DNA of 36,392 bases from the IMG/VR virus record IMGVR_UViG_3300004448_000003, positions 1 to 36,392 of that record; one strand, 5' to 3'. The notes beneath the pieces were generated by a model, which saw nothing but the letters and a program-made list of their open reading frames with translations, did no database searches and was not told where the DNA came from. Source of the stretch: a virus. Positions within the stretch are counted from its first letter, which is position 1, and each line of letters starts with the position of its first letter. This document shows positions 21,956-28,910 of this stretch, piece by piece. Both the position numbers and the translations under genes were made by a program.

Positions 21956-22276
21956 ATGAACAAAGAACAATTATTCAAAGAAATTACAAGCGGTAAAATA
22001 TTTACTGCGGAGTTTATTAAAAAAGATAATTCCAGGCGAGTAATTAATTGCCGTACTAATGTGAAAAAGTTTACTAACGGCAAAGGATTAAATTTTGATC
22101 CAATTGTAAGAAACTTGCTTCCGGTTTACGATTTAAAGGTAAAGGATTATAGATTTATAAATTTATCAACTCTAATAAGTGTAACTATAAAAGGGCAAAA
22201 GTATTTTATCAACGATATTATAATTGATGAAAGTATTAATAAAATTAATGAACTGAATAAAATTATATTAAAATGA
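21956..22276 (+). CDS. SH3-like beta-barrel protein (106 aa)
   Basis: 106 residues. ITSGKIFTAEFIKKDNSRRV, INCRTNVKKFTNGKG, LLPVYDLKVKDYRFINLSTL then ISVTI: this order (FxKKDxSxR, CRxxVKK, YDLxxxxYRxINLxTLISV) matches a small family annotated in Bacteroidota phages as SH3 beta-barrel fold proteins. It may bind nucleic acid or protein. The TGA overlaps the next ATG. Start is ATG 21956 after an AAAGAA leader. Confidence 0.65.
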   Translation: MNKEQLFKEITSGKIFTAEFIKKDNSRRVINCRTNVKKFTNGKGLNFDPIVRNLLPVYDLKVKDYRFINLSTLISVTIKGQKYFINDIIIDESINKINELNKIILK

Positions 22277-22404
22277 AAAATAGAGAAATAGCCAAAATTA
22301 TTGCTTCAAATATTGTGGACTCAATTTACAGCCATATTGATGAAGCAACAGAAAATGAAGAACAATTCGAAGAGGTGTTATCGCAAATTAAAAAATATTT
22401 ATAA
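22273..22404 (+). CDS. 43-residue acidic helical protein
   Basis: ATG 22273 (ATGA overlap) to TAA 22402-22404; the last base is the first of the next ATG. Helical and acidic (ASNIVDSIYSHIDEATENEE). Function unknown; tight coupling on both sides supports it. Confidence 0.55.
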   Translation: MKNREIAKIIASNIVDSIYSHIDEATENEEQFEEVLSQIKKYL

Positions 22405-23156
22405 TGAATTATACAATACCAAAAAACCTTTTAAGTAAAGGAATAACAAACGCAAAGACGGTAAAGAATGATATTAAAACTTTTATATTATATCTTGCAC
22501 CGCACAAACAAAATGCCAAAGGGGTGAACGTTTGCCCTGCTGCGTCAAATGGTTGTGTCGCTGCTTGCTTATATAGTGCGGGGCGTGGCAAGTTTTCTAA
22601 TGTCCAAAAGTCGAGAATAAACAAAACAAATTTTTATATAAGTAACAAAAGTTTATTTATTAAAAAGCTAGCTACTGAAATCTTAAGAGAGTATACCAAA
22701 GCAAAAAAGAAAGGGATTAAAATTGCTTTCAGGCTTAATGGTACCAGCGATTTAGATTTCGTTTACTTACTGCAAAAGTATGCGGGTTTAGATATTAGCA
22801 CCTTGAAAGACGTTGCAACGTTCTACGATTACACGAAATTGTTGGGTAAGGTTAAAAAGTATCTTAATCATTCAAATTACTTTGTAACCTTTTCCCGCTC
22901 CGAAATTAATGAGAGTGTAGCTATAGCGGTGCTTAATATGGGAGGTAATGTTGCTGCGGTTTTTTCTAATAACCTACCCAATTATTGGAGGGGCTTTAAA
23001 GTAATTGACGGGGATAAAAGTGACCTTGAAATGGTATACAATACTAATGTAGTGCTAGGGCTAAAGGCCAAAGGTGACGCAAAGAAAGATAATAGCGGCT
23101 TTGTAATAGAAAGTAAAAAGGATATATTAATAAAACAATTAAAAGAAACGATATGA
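22404..23156 (+). CDS. GP88-like protein with CxxxxxxCxxxC motif
   Basis: 250 residues. VNVCPAASNGCVAACLYSAG (42-60) holds C44-x6-C51-x3-C55, followed by RGKFSNVQKSRINKTNFYI, the signature of the GP88-type phage/plasmid family. The rest alternates strand and helix (IKIAFRLNGTSDLDF, ATFYDYTKLLGK, NYFVTFSRSEIN) in a way that suggests a barrel fold, with the cysteines possibly holding an iron-sulphur cluster or zinc. Function unknown. Base composition (GCG, CCG codons) differs somewhat from the late genes, in line with an acquired block. Confidence 0.7.
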   Translation: MNYTIPKNLLSKGITNAKTVKNDIKTFILYLAPHKQNAKGVNVCPAASNGCVAACLYSAGRGKFSNVQKSRINKTNFYISNKSLFIKKLATEILREYTKAKKKGIKIAFRLNGTSDLDFVYLLQKYAGLDISTLKDVATFYDYTKLLGKVKKYLNHSNYFVTFSRSEINESVAIAVLNMGGNVAAVFSNNLPNYWRGFKVIDGDKSDLEMVYNTNVVLGLKAKGDAKKDNSGFVIESKKDILIKQLKETI

Positions 23157-23305
23157 AAAACAATATACATTTAACAATTGAGGATCAAGAGTTTTTGTTA
23201 TGGTTACTTAATAACCATATTCAGGAATGGGAAAACTTTTTCAGCAGTAATGAGGAGGCAAAAGGTATTATTAATAAAATTGAATCAATATATTATGAGG
23301 AATAA
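23153..23305 (+). CDS. 50-residue hypothetical protein
   Basis: ATG 23153 (ATGA overlap), TAA 23303-23305. Acidic, helical (LTIEDQEFLLWLLNNHIQEW). Overlaps the next gene by 11 bases. Possibly a small anti-host or adaptor protein from its context in an accessory block; no family recognised. Confidence 0.55.
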   Translation: MKNNIHLTIEDQEFLLWLLNNHIQEWENFFSSNEEAKGIINKIESIYYEE

Positions 23306-23555
23306 CAATTTAATGAAAGCCCTCTTAAATGAGGGGAGACAAAAGGAATTTAATCTACACCCCGACAAGATATGGGGTGTGTCTTACGAGTTTTATAAGT
23401 TTTATGAATGTTTCAAAGATAAGCTATACAAAAACTTCGATAAGCATATTGAGGACACTATCGACAAAGTAGATGACCCCCTTTGTGAGTTCCCTTTGTT
23501 TTGTATTACGGCTTTTGCGAATTCATATCAAGAATATAAAACCAATAAGAAATGA
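23295..23555 (+). CDS. 86-residue hypothetical protein
   Basis: Start at ATG 23295 (MRNNNLMKALLNEGRQKEFN), which keeps the overlap with the previous gene short; an upstream start at 23178 would overlap it almost fully. Helical, with aromatic patches (GVSYEFYKFYECFKDKLYKN) and two Cys near the end (DDPLCEFPLFCITAFA). The stop overlaps the next ATG. Function unknown. Confidence 0.6.
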   Translation: MRNNNLMKALLNEGRQKEFNLHPDKIWGVSYEFYKFYECFKDKLYKNFDKHIEDTIDKVDDPLCEFPLFCITAFANSYQEYKTNKK

Positions 23556-23686
23556 AATATATTAAAGAATTAACACAAACGTTTTACTCCGTTGAGCTAG
23601 ATAATAAGTACTTTATATCTAATATGAATGGATTAAGCAAAAGGATAAGTTTAGAGGACTACTTAAAACTTATTGAAGATAACTAA
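23552..23686 (+). CDS. 44-residue hypothetical protein
   Basis: ATG 23552 (ATGA overlap), TAA 23684-23686. Strand-rich start (IKELTQTFYSVELDNKYFIS) then KRISLEDYLKLIEDN. Last gene of the accessory block; a strong terminator follows within 24 bases. Function unknown. Confidence 0.6.
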   Translation: MKYIKELTQTFYSVELDNKYFISNMNGLSKRISLEDYLKLIEDN

Positions 23687-23709
23687 AACACTTTTTTTGT
23701 TTTGTTTGG

Positions 23710-23747
23710 ACACCCTTGTAAATTAATTTTTACAGGGGTGTTTTTTT
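23710..23747 (+). terminator. Strong hairpin terminator, end of accessory block
   Basis: ACACCCTTGTAAA (23710-23722) pairs with TTTACAGGGGTGT (23729-23741) with one wobble, loop TTAATT, then seven T's (23741-23747). The longest and most perfect terminator in the window; it separates the accessory block from the late promoter region. Confidence 0.9.
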
Positions 23748-24012
23748 GGATATATTCTAAACTTAATTTGTTGATTAACAATATAGTTGATTATCTGTAA
23801 TACACCGCCCTCTTCCTTTTTCCCTCCCTTCTCAAGCCCCCTCAGAGCTCTCTTAAGAGACTTTCATACTAATTATGTACCTAAGCTCCATCCAGGGCCA
23901 AAGTTGCTTAAATGGACGTAAAATGAGTGTAGGGGGGTTACGGGTATGAGGTTTTGGAAATTCACCCACTTTTCAAAAGGGGTTAACTAAAATCAGAAAA
24001 TCAAACGGATAC

Positions 24013-24046
24013 AAAAAACCCTCCAGAGAACTTAGTCTAAGGAGGG
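24013..24046 (-). terminator. Hairpin ending minus-strand transcripts
   Basis: CCCTCC (24019-24024) pairs with GGAGGG (24041-24046); read on the minus strand the stem is followed by TTTTTTG (from 24018 down). The inner part contains CTTAG/CTAAG. It would stop antisense transcripts before the accessory block. Confidence 0.5.
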
Positions 24047-24295
24047 CTTAATACTTATATGAATATGTCAAATTCATTACAAATATAGTAATAATATTTT
24101 AAATAGCAAAATATTTGAGAAAAGAATATAGTTAGGGCTTTCCTGACTTGGGGTTTATGATAACCTAGAGTTTTCTAAAGATATAGTTTACTATAGATTT
24201 AATAGCCCACTTATTGTGGTCTATTGGTTATCTGTAGATATAACTGACTTTTATACAAAGTGTTTTATTTTCAAAATGGTAACCTTTATTCCACA

Positions 24296-24338
24296 GGGGG
24301 GTTACCTACCCCCCCTATTGTACCCCCCTAGTCCCCCC
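24296..24338. promoter_or_regulatory. C-tract cluster overlapping late promoter
   Basis: Six G's (24296-24301) pair with six C's through GGGGGGT / ACCCCCC (24308-24314) over a TACCT loop, followed by C6 at 24323-24328 and C6 at 24333-24338. On the minus strand this gives three G-tracts of six or more in about 30 bases. Such G/C runs are rare in this AT-rich genome. Candidate operator or G-rich structure controlling the late promoter. Confidence 0.45.
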
Positions 24339-24349
24339 TTTTATATTTG
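24318..24349 (+). promoter_or_regulatory. Late operon promoter
   Basis: TTG (24318-24320), 21-base spacer, TATATTTG (24342-24349), full -7 consensus. The first late gene starts at 24384, after a 25-30 base AT-rich leader. No other good promoter is visible for the whole tail and head block. Confidence 0.65.
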
Positions 24350-24383
24350 TAATACAATATAACCTATTAATAGTTATAACTAT

Positions 24384-25088
24384 ATGAATAAGAAGTTCAC
24401 CTTAACAATACCAAAAGAATTGTCTGCTGTACCGTTACACCAGTATCAGAAATACCTAAAGGTAATGGATGATAATGAAGGTGCAGAGGATGTAGAGTTT
24501 ATCAATTTAAAAGTATTAGAGATATTCTGTGGGCTTTCATTAAAAGATGCTTATAATTTACCTTTAGCAGAGTTCTCTACAATCATATCTCATATAGTAG
24601 ATATATTTAAGGAGGATACACCTTTGCAAAGGGATTTTACATTAACAGACCCTAATGGGGATAGTGTAACCTTTGGGTTTATACCTAAGCTAGATGACAT
24701 TACTTTAGGTGAATTTGTAGACTTAGACAACTATATAGGGGACTGGCAGCAGATACACAAGGCTTTAGCTGTACTGTATAGACCGATAACCTTTAGAAAA
24801 GGGGAATTGTACCTTATAGAAGATTATGAAGGCTCTGATAAGTATGCAGAGATAATGAAAGATGCACCAGTTAATGTAGCTTTAGGTGCAACTGTTTTTT
24901 TTTATCATTTAGGGAACGATTTGTCTCACTATTTGATGGACTCTTTAACTCAGGATCTAGCGAAGGACAAGGAGTTGGAGATTCATTTGGAGAAAAATGG
25001 GGTTGGTATCAGTCAATTTACGCAATCGCTGGAGGAGATATCACGAGGTTTGAAAAAGTTGCAAAGTTATCGGCTACCGAATGTCTAA
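24384..25088 (+). CDS. Tail assembly chaperone, short form (gpG-like)
   Basis: 234 residues in the zero frame. Begins MNKKFTLTIPKELSAVPLHQ; residues 100-150 hold FIPKLDDITLGEFVDLDNYI and KALAVLYRPITF, a pattern known from chaperone-type proteins that precede the tape measure in Bacteroidota phages. They coat the tape measure protein and recruit tube subunits. The gene contains a slippery T-run at 24895-24903, and a -1 frame overlaps its last 190 bases and extends past its stop. First gene of the late operon. Confidence 0.65.
   Translation: MNKKFTLTIPKELSAVPLHQYQKYLKVMDDNEGAEDVEFINLKVLEIFCGLSLKDAYNLPLAEFSTIISHIVDIFKEDTPLQRDFTLTDPNGDSVTFGFIPKLDDITLGEFVDLDNYIGDWQQIHKALAVLYRPITFRKGELYLIEDYEGSDKYAEIMKDAPVNVALGATVFFYHLGNDLSHYLMDSLTQDLAKDKELEIHLEKNGVGISQFTQSLEEISRGLKKLQSYRLPNV
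24896..24902 (+). other. Slippery heptamer T_TTT_TTT for -1 frameshift
   Basis: Nine T's run from 24895 to 24903. In the zero frame the codons are GTT TTT TTT TAT, so T_TTT_TTT is an exact X_XXY_YYZ site. A -1 slip enters a frame open from 24875 to the stop at 25154-25156. A weaker alternative, G_AAA_AAT, is at 24992-24998. Slippage of RNA polymerase on the T9 run could give the same product. Confidence 0.65.
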
Positions 25089-25156
25089 CGTGGTTAGAGT
25101 TTGAAAAAGAGAAAAACGATTTAGAAGCAAAATTGATAAAACAAAAGAGTAGATGA
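24902..25156 (+). CDS. Tail assembly chaperone extension, -1 frame (gpGT-like)
   Basis: After a slip at 24902 the -1 frame adds 84 residues to give a 257-residue fusion. The extension contains GEKWGWYQSIYAIAGGDITR then VAKLSATECLTWLEFEKEKN, the pattern of the WGWY...GDITRF...CLTxLxFEKEKN extension of chaperones in flavobacterial phages. The frame, open from 24875, has no ATG, GTG or TTG codon, so it cannot easily be translated alone. Its TGA (25154-25156) overlaps the next gene's ATG (25153), as with most neighbours here. Confidence 0.7.
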   Translation, partial: LSFRERFVSLFDGLFNSGSSEGQGVGDSFGEKWGWYQSIYAIAGGDITRFEKVAKLSATECLTWLEFEKEKNDLEAKLIKQKSR

Positions 25157-25614
25157 GACAAGTATATACCGTAATAGAGAAGTTGCAGGAGAAATTACAA
25201 GGTAATGATATTACAAATACAGTGACTTTTGGGGATATACTTCAAGTTGACTTGAATAAAACAACAATATACCCACTAGCCCACATTTATATTTCTCAAG
25301 TTGTATTCCCTGAACATATAGTTGAGGTATCTATTCAATTGTATTGCCTAGATATAGTGGATAAGACTAACGAGCCTAATGATGACGTAATGATTTATGG
25401 AAGTGACAACCTTCAAGACGTATTAAACACACAATTACAAGTCGTTAATGATATCCAAGCTGAGTTAAGAAGGGGTGGGTTGTTTGATGAGAACCTACAG
25501 TTAACTACAGATATTACAGCCACACCTTTTATGGATGATTATGAGAATGAATTAGCTGGCTGGGCTGTAACGATAAATATAGAAATGCCTAATACTGAAC
25601 ATACTATTTGTTAA
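25153..25614 (+). CDS. Tail terminator / completion-like protein
   Basis: 153 residues, begins MRQVYTVIEKLQEKLQGNDI. The NTVTFGDILQVDLNKTTIYP segment followed by LAHIYISQV resembles a family in Bacteroidota phages next to tail genes. Alternating strands and helices with length near 150 are as in gpU-type tail terminators, which stop tube growth. Context: directly after the chaperone frameshift and before an HK97-gp10-like gene. No proof beyond pattern. Confidence 0.55.
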   Translation: MRQVYTVIEKLQEKLQGNDITNTVTFGDILQVDLNKTTIYPLAHIYISQVVFPEHIVEVSIQLYCLDIVDKTNEPNDDVMIYGSDNLQDVLNTQLQVVNDIQAELRRGGLFDENLQLTTDITATPFMDDYENELAGWAVTINIEMPNTEHTIC

Positions 25615-26078
25615 TGGAAACAAAGTACACAAAAAAGGTATTAGAAAGGTATAAAAAGGTTATTGTAGAAGACCTAAAAAAGGAATTAGGTAAACCTAAC
25701 AGTAATCTAGAAAAAAGTATTGTTGGTAGGAAAATGACCAATAAGGATGGGTTTACAGTCAGTATGAACGACTACGGACTTAACGTCAATAATGGTAGAA
25801 GGGCAGGAAAGTTTCCTATACCACAAAAATTAGAAGATTGGGTTAGAAGAAATAGCTCAACAATAGGAGTTAAAGACACAAGTCCATCAGGGATTAAAAG
25901 GGTATCGTTTTTAATTGGTAGGTCTATATCTAGGAAAGGAATAAGACCAACAAGGTTTATAGATATAGTTCTTGAAAGAGTAGAACCAAAATTAACACAA
26001 GATATAGCAAACGCATATCTTAAAGATTTAAATATAGAATTAGATAAAATTGTAAAGAATGTCAGTAATAAAACTTAA
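25614..26078 (+). CDS. HK97 gp10-like neck or tail-completion protein
   Basis: 154 residues from ATG 25614, which overlaps the previous stop; an upstream TTG at 25608 would add two residues. [20 protein letters not shown], then [13 protein letters not shown] and a basic [16 protein letters not shown]: the Gly/Arg-rich fold of virion-morphogenesis (gp10-like) proteins that join head and tail. Overlaps the repeat-protein gene by 20 bases. Confidence 0.55.
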   Translation: METKYTKKVLERYKKVIVEDLKKELGKPNSNLEKSIVGRKMTNKDGFTVSMNDYGLNVNNGRRAGKFPIPQKLEDWVRRNSSTIGVKDTSPSGIKRVSFLIGRSISRKGIRPTRFIDIVLERVEPKLTQDIANAYLKDLNIELDKIVKNVSNKT

Positions 26079-27030
26079 CGGTAGAAGTCCCTTTTTTGTA
26101 GTTGCTAGTAATACTGCACCTCCTACTCCGACCCCAACCCCAACACCTACTCCAACACCAACCCCTACACCTGTACCAACACCGACCCCTACACCAACCC
26201 CAACCCCGACACCTACACCTGTTCCTACGGCACCTACACCTACACCTACCCCAGTACCAACACCTGTTCCTACGGCACCTACACCTACGCCTACTCCTAC
26301 TCCTACGCCTACCCCAACCCCTACACCGACCCCTGTACCTACAGCTCCTACTATATACTACAGACAATATAGAAATCTAGCTTCTTGTCCTAGTACTGTA
26401 GAGGGTGGAGGAATTGTAAGAAATATATCGCACACTTCTAACTCATTCCCTACTTATATCAGAACAACACAAGATGGGACTGAATGTTTATATAGTTATG
26501 CAACTGGTAACTCTTCTGGAGCAGTATCCTTAACAGGTGGTAGTGTAACTACTTTTGCAAACTGTACAGATTGTTTTATTCCACCTATTTACTACTCTTT
26601 AACTAGGTGTAACCCTGAAACAACAGGATTTACAACATCACAAACAACTTCTCAAATATCACTAAGTCCAAATGATATTGTATTGTCAGGGGCTACCTAC
26701 TTCAGAGTCACAGGAACTACGACTATAGTGGGTAATTCTGTTACAGTTTCAACAACTGCATTATCAGAATGTCCTCCTGTATGTACTGGAATACCAATCT
26801 ACAGAAGTTTAAACTCTGCACAAGAGGCTTGTTGTTCTTCTAAAGGAAATACACAGTACTTTAACGATACCACAGTAAGTAACGCTACTAGGTTTTATGG
26901 TTTTGATAGTGGTTGTGCTACACTACATTCAGGAACTGCCTATATTATGGCAGCTAATGAACTAGGATACTATTATACGTTTGTTAATGGAATCAAAACC
27001 GCTGGCCCAACATTATGTCCTAACTGCTAG
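26059..27030 (+). CDS. (Pro-Thr)n stalk protein with cysteine-rich C-terminal modules
   Basis: 323 residues. Short N-terminus ([18 protein letters not shown]), then residues 21-96 almost only Pro-Thr dipeptides with interspersed VPT and APT, then about three modules of 70-80 residues, each starting with a YYR/YYS/YRS strand and holding Cys residues ([30 protein letters not shown]). No signal peptide. The PT stretch is a stiff extended stalk, the Cys modules probably a compact binding head. Situated among tail genes, it is likely a tail spike or decoration. It is followed by a hydroxylase and glycosyltransferase-like genes that could modify the stalk. Confidence 0.75.
   Translation: MSVIKLNGRSPFFVVASNTAPPTPTPTPTPTPTPTPTPVPTPTPTPTPTPTPTPVPTAPTPTPTPVPTPVPTAPTPTPTPTPTPTPTPTPTPVPTAPTIYYRQYRNLASCPSTVEGGGIVRNISHTSNSFPTYIRTTQDGTECLYSYATGNSSGAVSLTGGSVTTFANCTDCFIPPIYYSLTRCNPETTGFTTSQTTSQISLSPNDIVLSGATYFRVTGTTTIVGNSVTVSTTALSECPPVCTGIPIYRSLNSAQEACCSSKGNTQYFNDTTVSNATRFYGFDSGCATLHSGTAYIMAANELGYYYTFVNGIKTAGPTLCPNC
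26119..26346 (+). repeat. Low-complexity CCN-ACN hexamer repeat
   Basis: About 38 Pro-(Thr/Val/Ala) codon pairs built from CCTACA, CCAACC, CCGACC and CCTGTA type hexamers. The third base varies freely while the residues hold, so the protein sequence, not the DNA, is what selection keeps. Both long frames in other phases here are by-products. Confidence 0.85.
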
Positions 27031-27044
27031 TAAAATTATAAAAT

Positions 27045-27503
27045 ATGAAATACTTAAACTACGACTTAATAACACCATATCAAGGTGAGAACTTTAAAAT
27101 AAAGAAGGAGTATAATGACTTATTCTTTCATTATAAAGAAGGCTTTTATTCTGAAAGCAGGTACTTAAACTTTATGGTTGACGATTTAACCGAAAACTAT
27201 TCTACAGCTTTAGTAGTGGGACTAGGGTTAGGTGTAATACCACAGTGGTTGGCTAACGAAAAGGATGCTATTGTAGATGTTGTTGAGCAAGATAGGGAGC
27301 TTATAAACGTAATAAATGGGTATAACCACCTTTCAGAAAATATATCTATAATACATTCAGACATATTTGAATTTACACAAGAGAAAGAGTATGACTTGAT
27401 TGTTTTTGATATTTGGTTTGACAAAGACAACATAACTCAAGAAATACAAGATACTTTAAACGATAGATTTACAGCTAATCAAATATGCTACCCACTTTTA
27501 TAA
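27045..27503 (+). CDS. Spermidine-synthase-like SAM-binding protein
   Basis: 152 residues. ALVVGLGLGVIPQWLA (about 55-70) is the glycine-rich SAM-binding loop, VDVVEQDRELI (E near 81) the acidic strand end, HSDIFEF and YDLIVFDIWFD the next two strands. Layout and size match small spermidine-synthase-fold methyltransferases. Short: the C-terminal part is minimal. It lies two bases before the hydroxylase gene, so it probably shares the job of modifying a virion protein or a host component. Confidence 0.65.
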   Translation: MKYLNYDLITPYQGENFKIKKEYNDLFFHYKEGFYSESRYLNFMVDDLTENYSTALVVGLGLGVIPQWLANEKDAIVDVVEQDRELINVINGYNHLSENISIIHSDIFEFTQEKEYDLIVFDIWFDKDNITQEIQDTLNDRFTANQICYPLL

Positions 27504-27504
27504 T

Positions 27505-28089
27505 ATGGAATACACTTCGAAAGACCAAATACCAAGATTAACTCCGACTGGTTTTCAAATTGTTAAATGCCCTGAAAAGACTTGGGGATTGATTCAAGAT
27601 GCCTATAAATTATTAAAGCCTACAGAGACTACTGAAGACTTTGAGGGTAAAGATTATTATATAAAGGGTGGCGATACTGAACTTATGGATTTCGGGCAAA
27701 TATCTAATATTAGAGATGAGATTCATAATCAGTTATGGGATTTGCATCAAGATTGGTGTGGAAAAGAAATAGAACCTAGTTATATATATGGGATACGTTC
27801 ATATAAAAAAGGAGCTACATTAAAATTACACACAGACACCGTTACAACGCATCATATAGCTTCCATTATAATTGTAGATAAGAATTTAAAGTGTGGGTGT
27901 AAAGACAAGGATCTTGGAAGTGACTGGGCTTTAGACTTTCAAACACACGACGGAGAATGGCACAAGGTTTATGCTGAAGTGGGTGATATGATAATGTATG
28001 AGAGTGCAATATGCGAACACGGTAGAACAGACCCTTTTGAGGGAAAATACTTCAACAACTTTTACGTGCACTACAAATTCAAGGAATGA
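27505..28089 (+). CDS. Prolyl 4-hydroxylase-like 2OG-Fe(II) dioxygenase
   Basis: 194 residues. LKLHTDT (107-112) gives the HxD iron ligands H109 and D111; CEHGRTDPFEGKYFNNFYVH supplies the distal H172, with R174 and K181 as candidates for the 2-oxoglutarate clamp. Strand pattern (SYIYGIRSYKKGATLKLH, GDMIMYESAICEH) is that of prolyl-4-hydroxylase-type double-stranded beta-helix domains. It would use O2, Fe(II) and 2-oxoglutarate to hydroxylate a side chain, plausibly prolines of the (PT)n protein just upstream. Substrate is inferred. The stop overlaps the next ATG. Confidence 0.85.
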   Translation: MEYTSKDQIPRLTPTGFQIVKCPEKTWGLIQDAYKLLKPTETTEDFEGKDYYIKGGDTELMDFGQISNIRDEIHNQLWDLHQDWCGKEIEPSYIYGIRSYKKGATLKLHTDTVTTHHIASIIIVDKNLKCGCKDKDLGSDWALDFQTHDGEWHKVYAEVGDMIMYESAICEHGRTDPFEGKYFNNFYVHYKFKE

Positions 28090-28910
28090 TTACTATTCCA
28101 GTAACTGTAGCTATCCCTTATTTCAAGAAGCAGATAGATTTCTTTCAATATCAACATATCGAAGTTTATGGAGATAATGCAAAGAATAAAGTCATTATAC
28201 CTATAGTTAAAAGAAATAACAAATCAGAGGAAATAAAAGAAGATATTGATTGGAATATGAGACTTCCTTATCAAATGGTAGATTCAATATTAGACATATA
28301 CAATCTTGAGGAGGATTGGTATATACCGACAAATGTCTTTACAGCAGCAAAACAAGTTATAAGACACTTACCAAATGATGAGATTGTAGAGATAATAGAT
28401 GCAGACTTGGTTCATTTAAAAAAATATGATGGATATATTCCTAAAAGGAATGAGATTATTGCTGATGCTACTTATGAGAATTGGCACTTAAAAACATCAA
28501 CTAAACAAAGCGAGCATTTTCCCGTAATAAGCAAGTACTTGAGACATCAGGACTTCAAATATATGAACGGAGGGTTTAATGTTATATCTAGGGTTGACAC
28601 TATAAGGAGAATAATTGATGAAGTTATTCAGGTTAGTATTGATATAAGTAGAACTGAAAAGGGTAGTACTGTGGGTTGGTGGCAAGCTATGTACGGATTA
28701 AACGTAGCGTGTCATAACAACAGAATCAAAATGATAGATACTCGTAACTGCTACTACCCAAGCGTAAACGAGTTAAAGCCTCAGCATCATATAGCTCATT
28801 ACTGTTGTGATTCTATATTCAACAAAAGAGATATGGATAACATAAATGAAGAAGAATTTCCTGATAATCAATTTTATAATCAAGCTAAGAAATGGTTAAA
28901 GAGTGTTTAG
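28086..28910 (+). CDS. Glycosyltransferase, HPAT-like motif order
   Basis: 274 residues. VEIIDADLVHLK (101-112) with D105-x-D107 is a DxD sugar-nucleotide/metal site. Then YMNGGFNVISRVDTIRRII (159-177), GWWQAMYGLNVACHNN (197-212) and HIAHYCCD (235-242). The order (acidic DxD, (N)GG-type fold segment, GW..xMYG, HYxxCD) recalls plant hydroxyproline O-arabinosyltransferases and related SGT1 proteins, where EPDHI, GW-xEMYAYAVA and IHYTYGCDY occur in that order. It overlaps the hydroxylase gene by ATGA and the next gene by 19 bases. A general GT-A transferase is the safe call; the HPAT link is inferred from memory. Confidence 0.6.
   Translation: MITIPVTVAIPYFKKQIDFFQYQHIEVYGDNAKNKVIIPIVKRNNKSEEIKEDIDWNMRLPYQMVDSILDIYNLEEDWYIPTNVFTAAKQVIRHLPNDEIVEIIDADLVHLKKYDGYIPKRNEIIADATYENWHLKTSTKQSEHFPVISKYLRHQDFKYMNGGFNVISRVDTIRRIIDEVIQVSIDISRTEKGSTVGWWQAMYGLNVACHNNRIKMIDTRNCYYPSVNELKPQHHIAHYCCDSIFNKRDMDNINEEEFPDNQFYNQAKKWLKSV

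Larger units (their letters stand above)
23748..24383. other. 636-bp gene-free region upstream of late operon
   Basis: No open frame of note on either strand. Visible structure: a perfect palindrome TCTCTTAAGAGA at 23849-23860, a hairpin that would end minus-strand transcripts at 24014-24046, an inverted repeat GGTAACC/GGTTACC (24278-24284 and 24300-24306), three C-tracts and a promoter at 24318-24349. It separates rightward early/accessory from rightward late transcription and probably holds the late control region. Confidence 0.6.

Noticed and set aside
23178-23294. Upstream start for the 86-residue gene (125 residues)
   Set aside because: It would overlap the 50-residue gene almost fully; the ATG at 23295 gives the short overlap seen throughout.
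26062-26380. Arg/Cys-rich minus-strand frame and Leu/His-rich plus-strand frame
   Set aside because: Both are other-frame readings of the CCN-ACN repeat; only the Pro-Thr frame continues into a structured domain.
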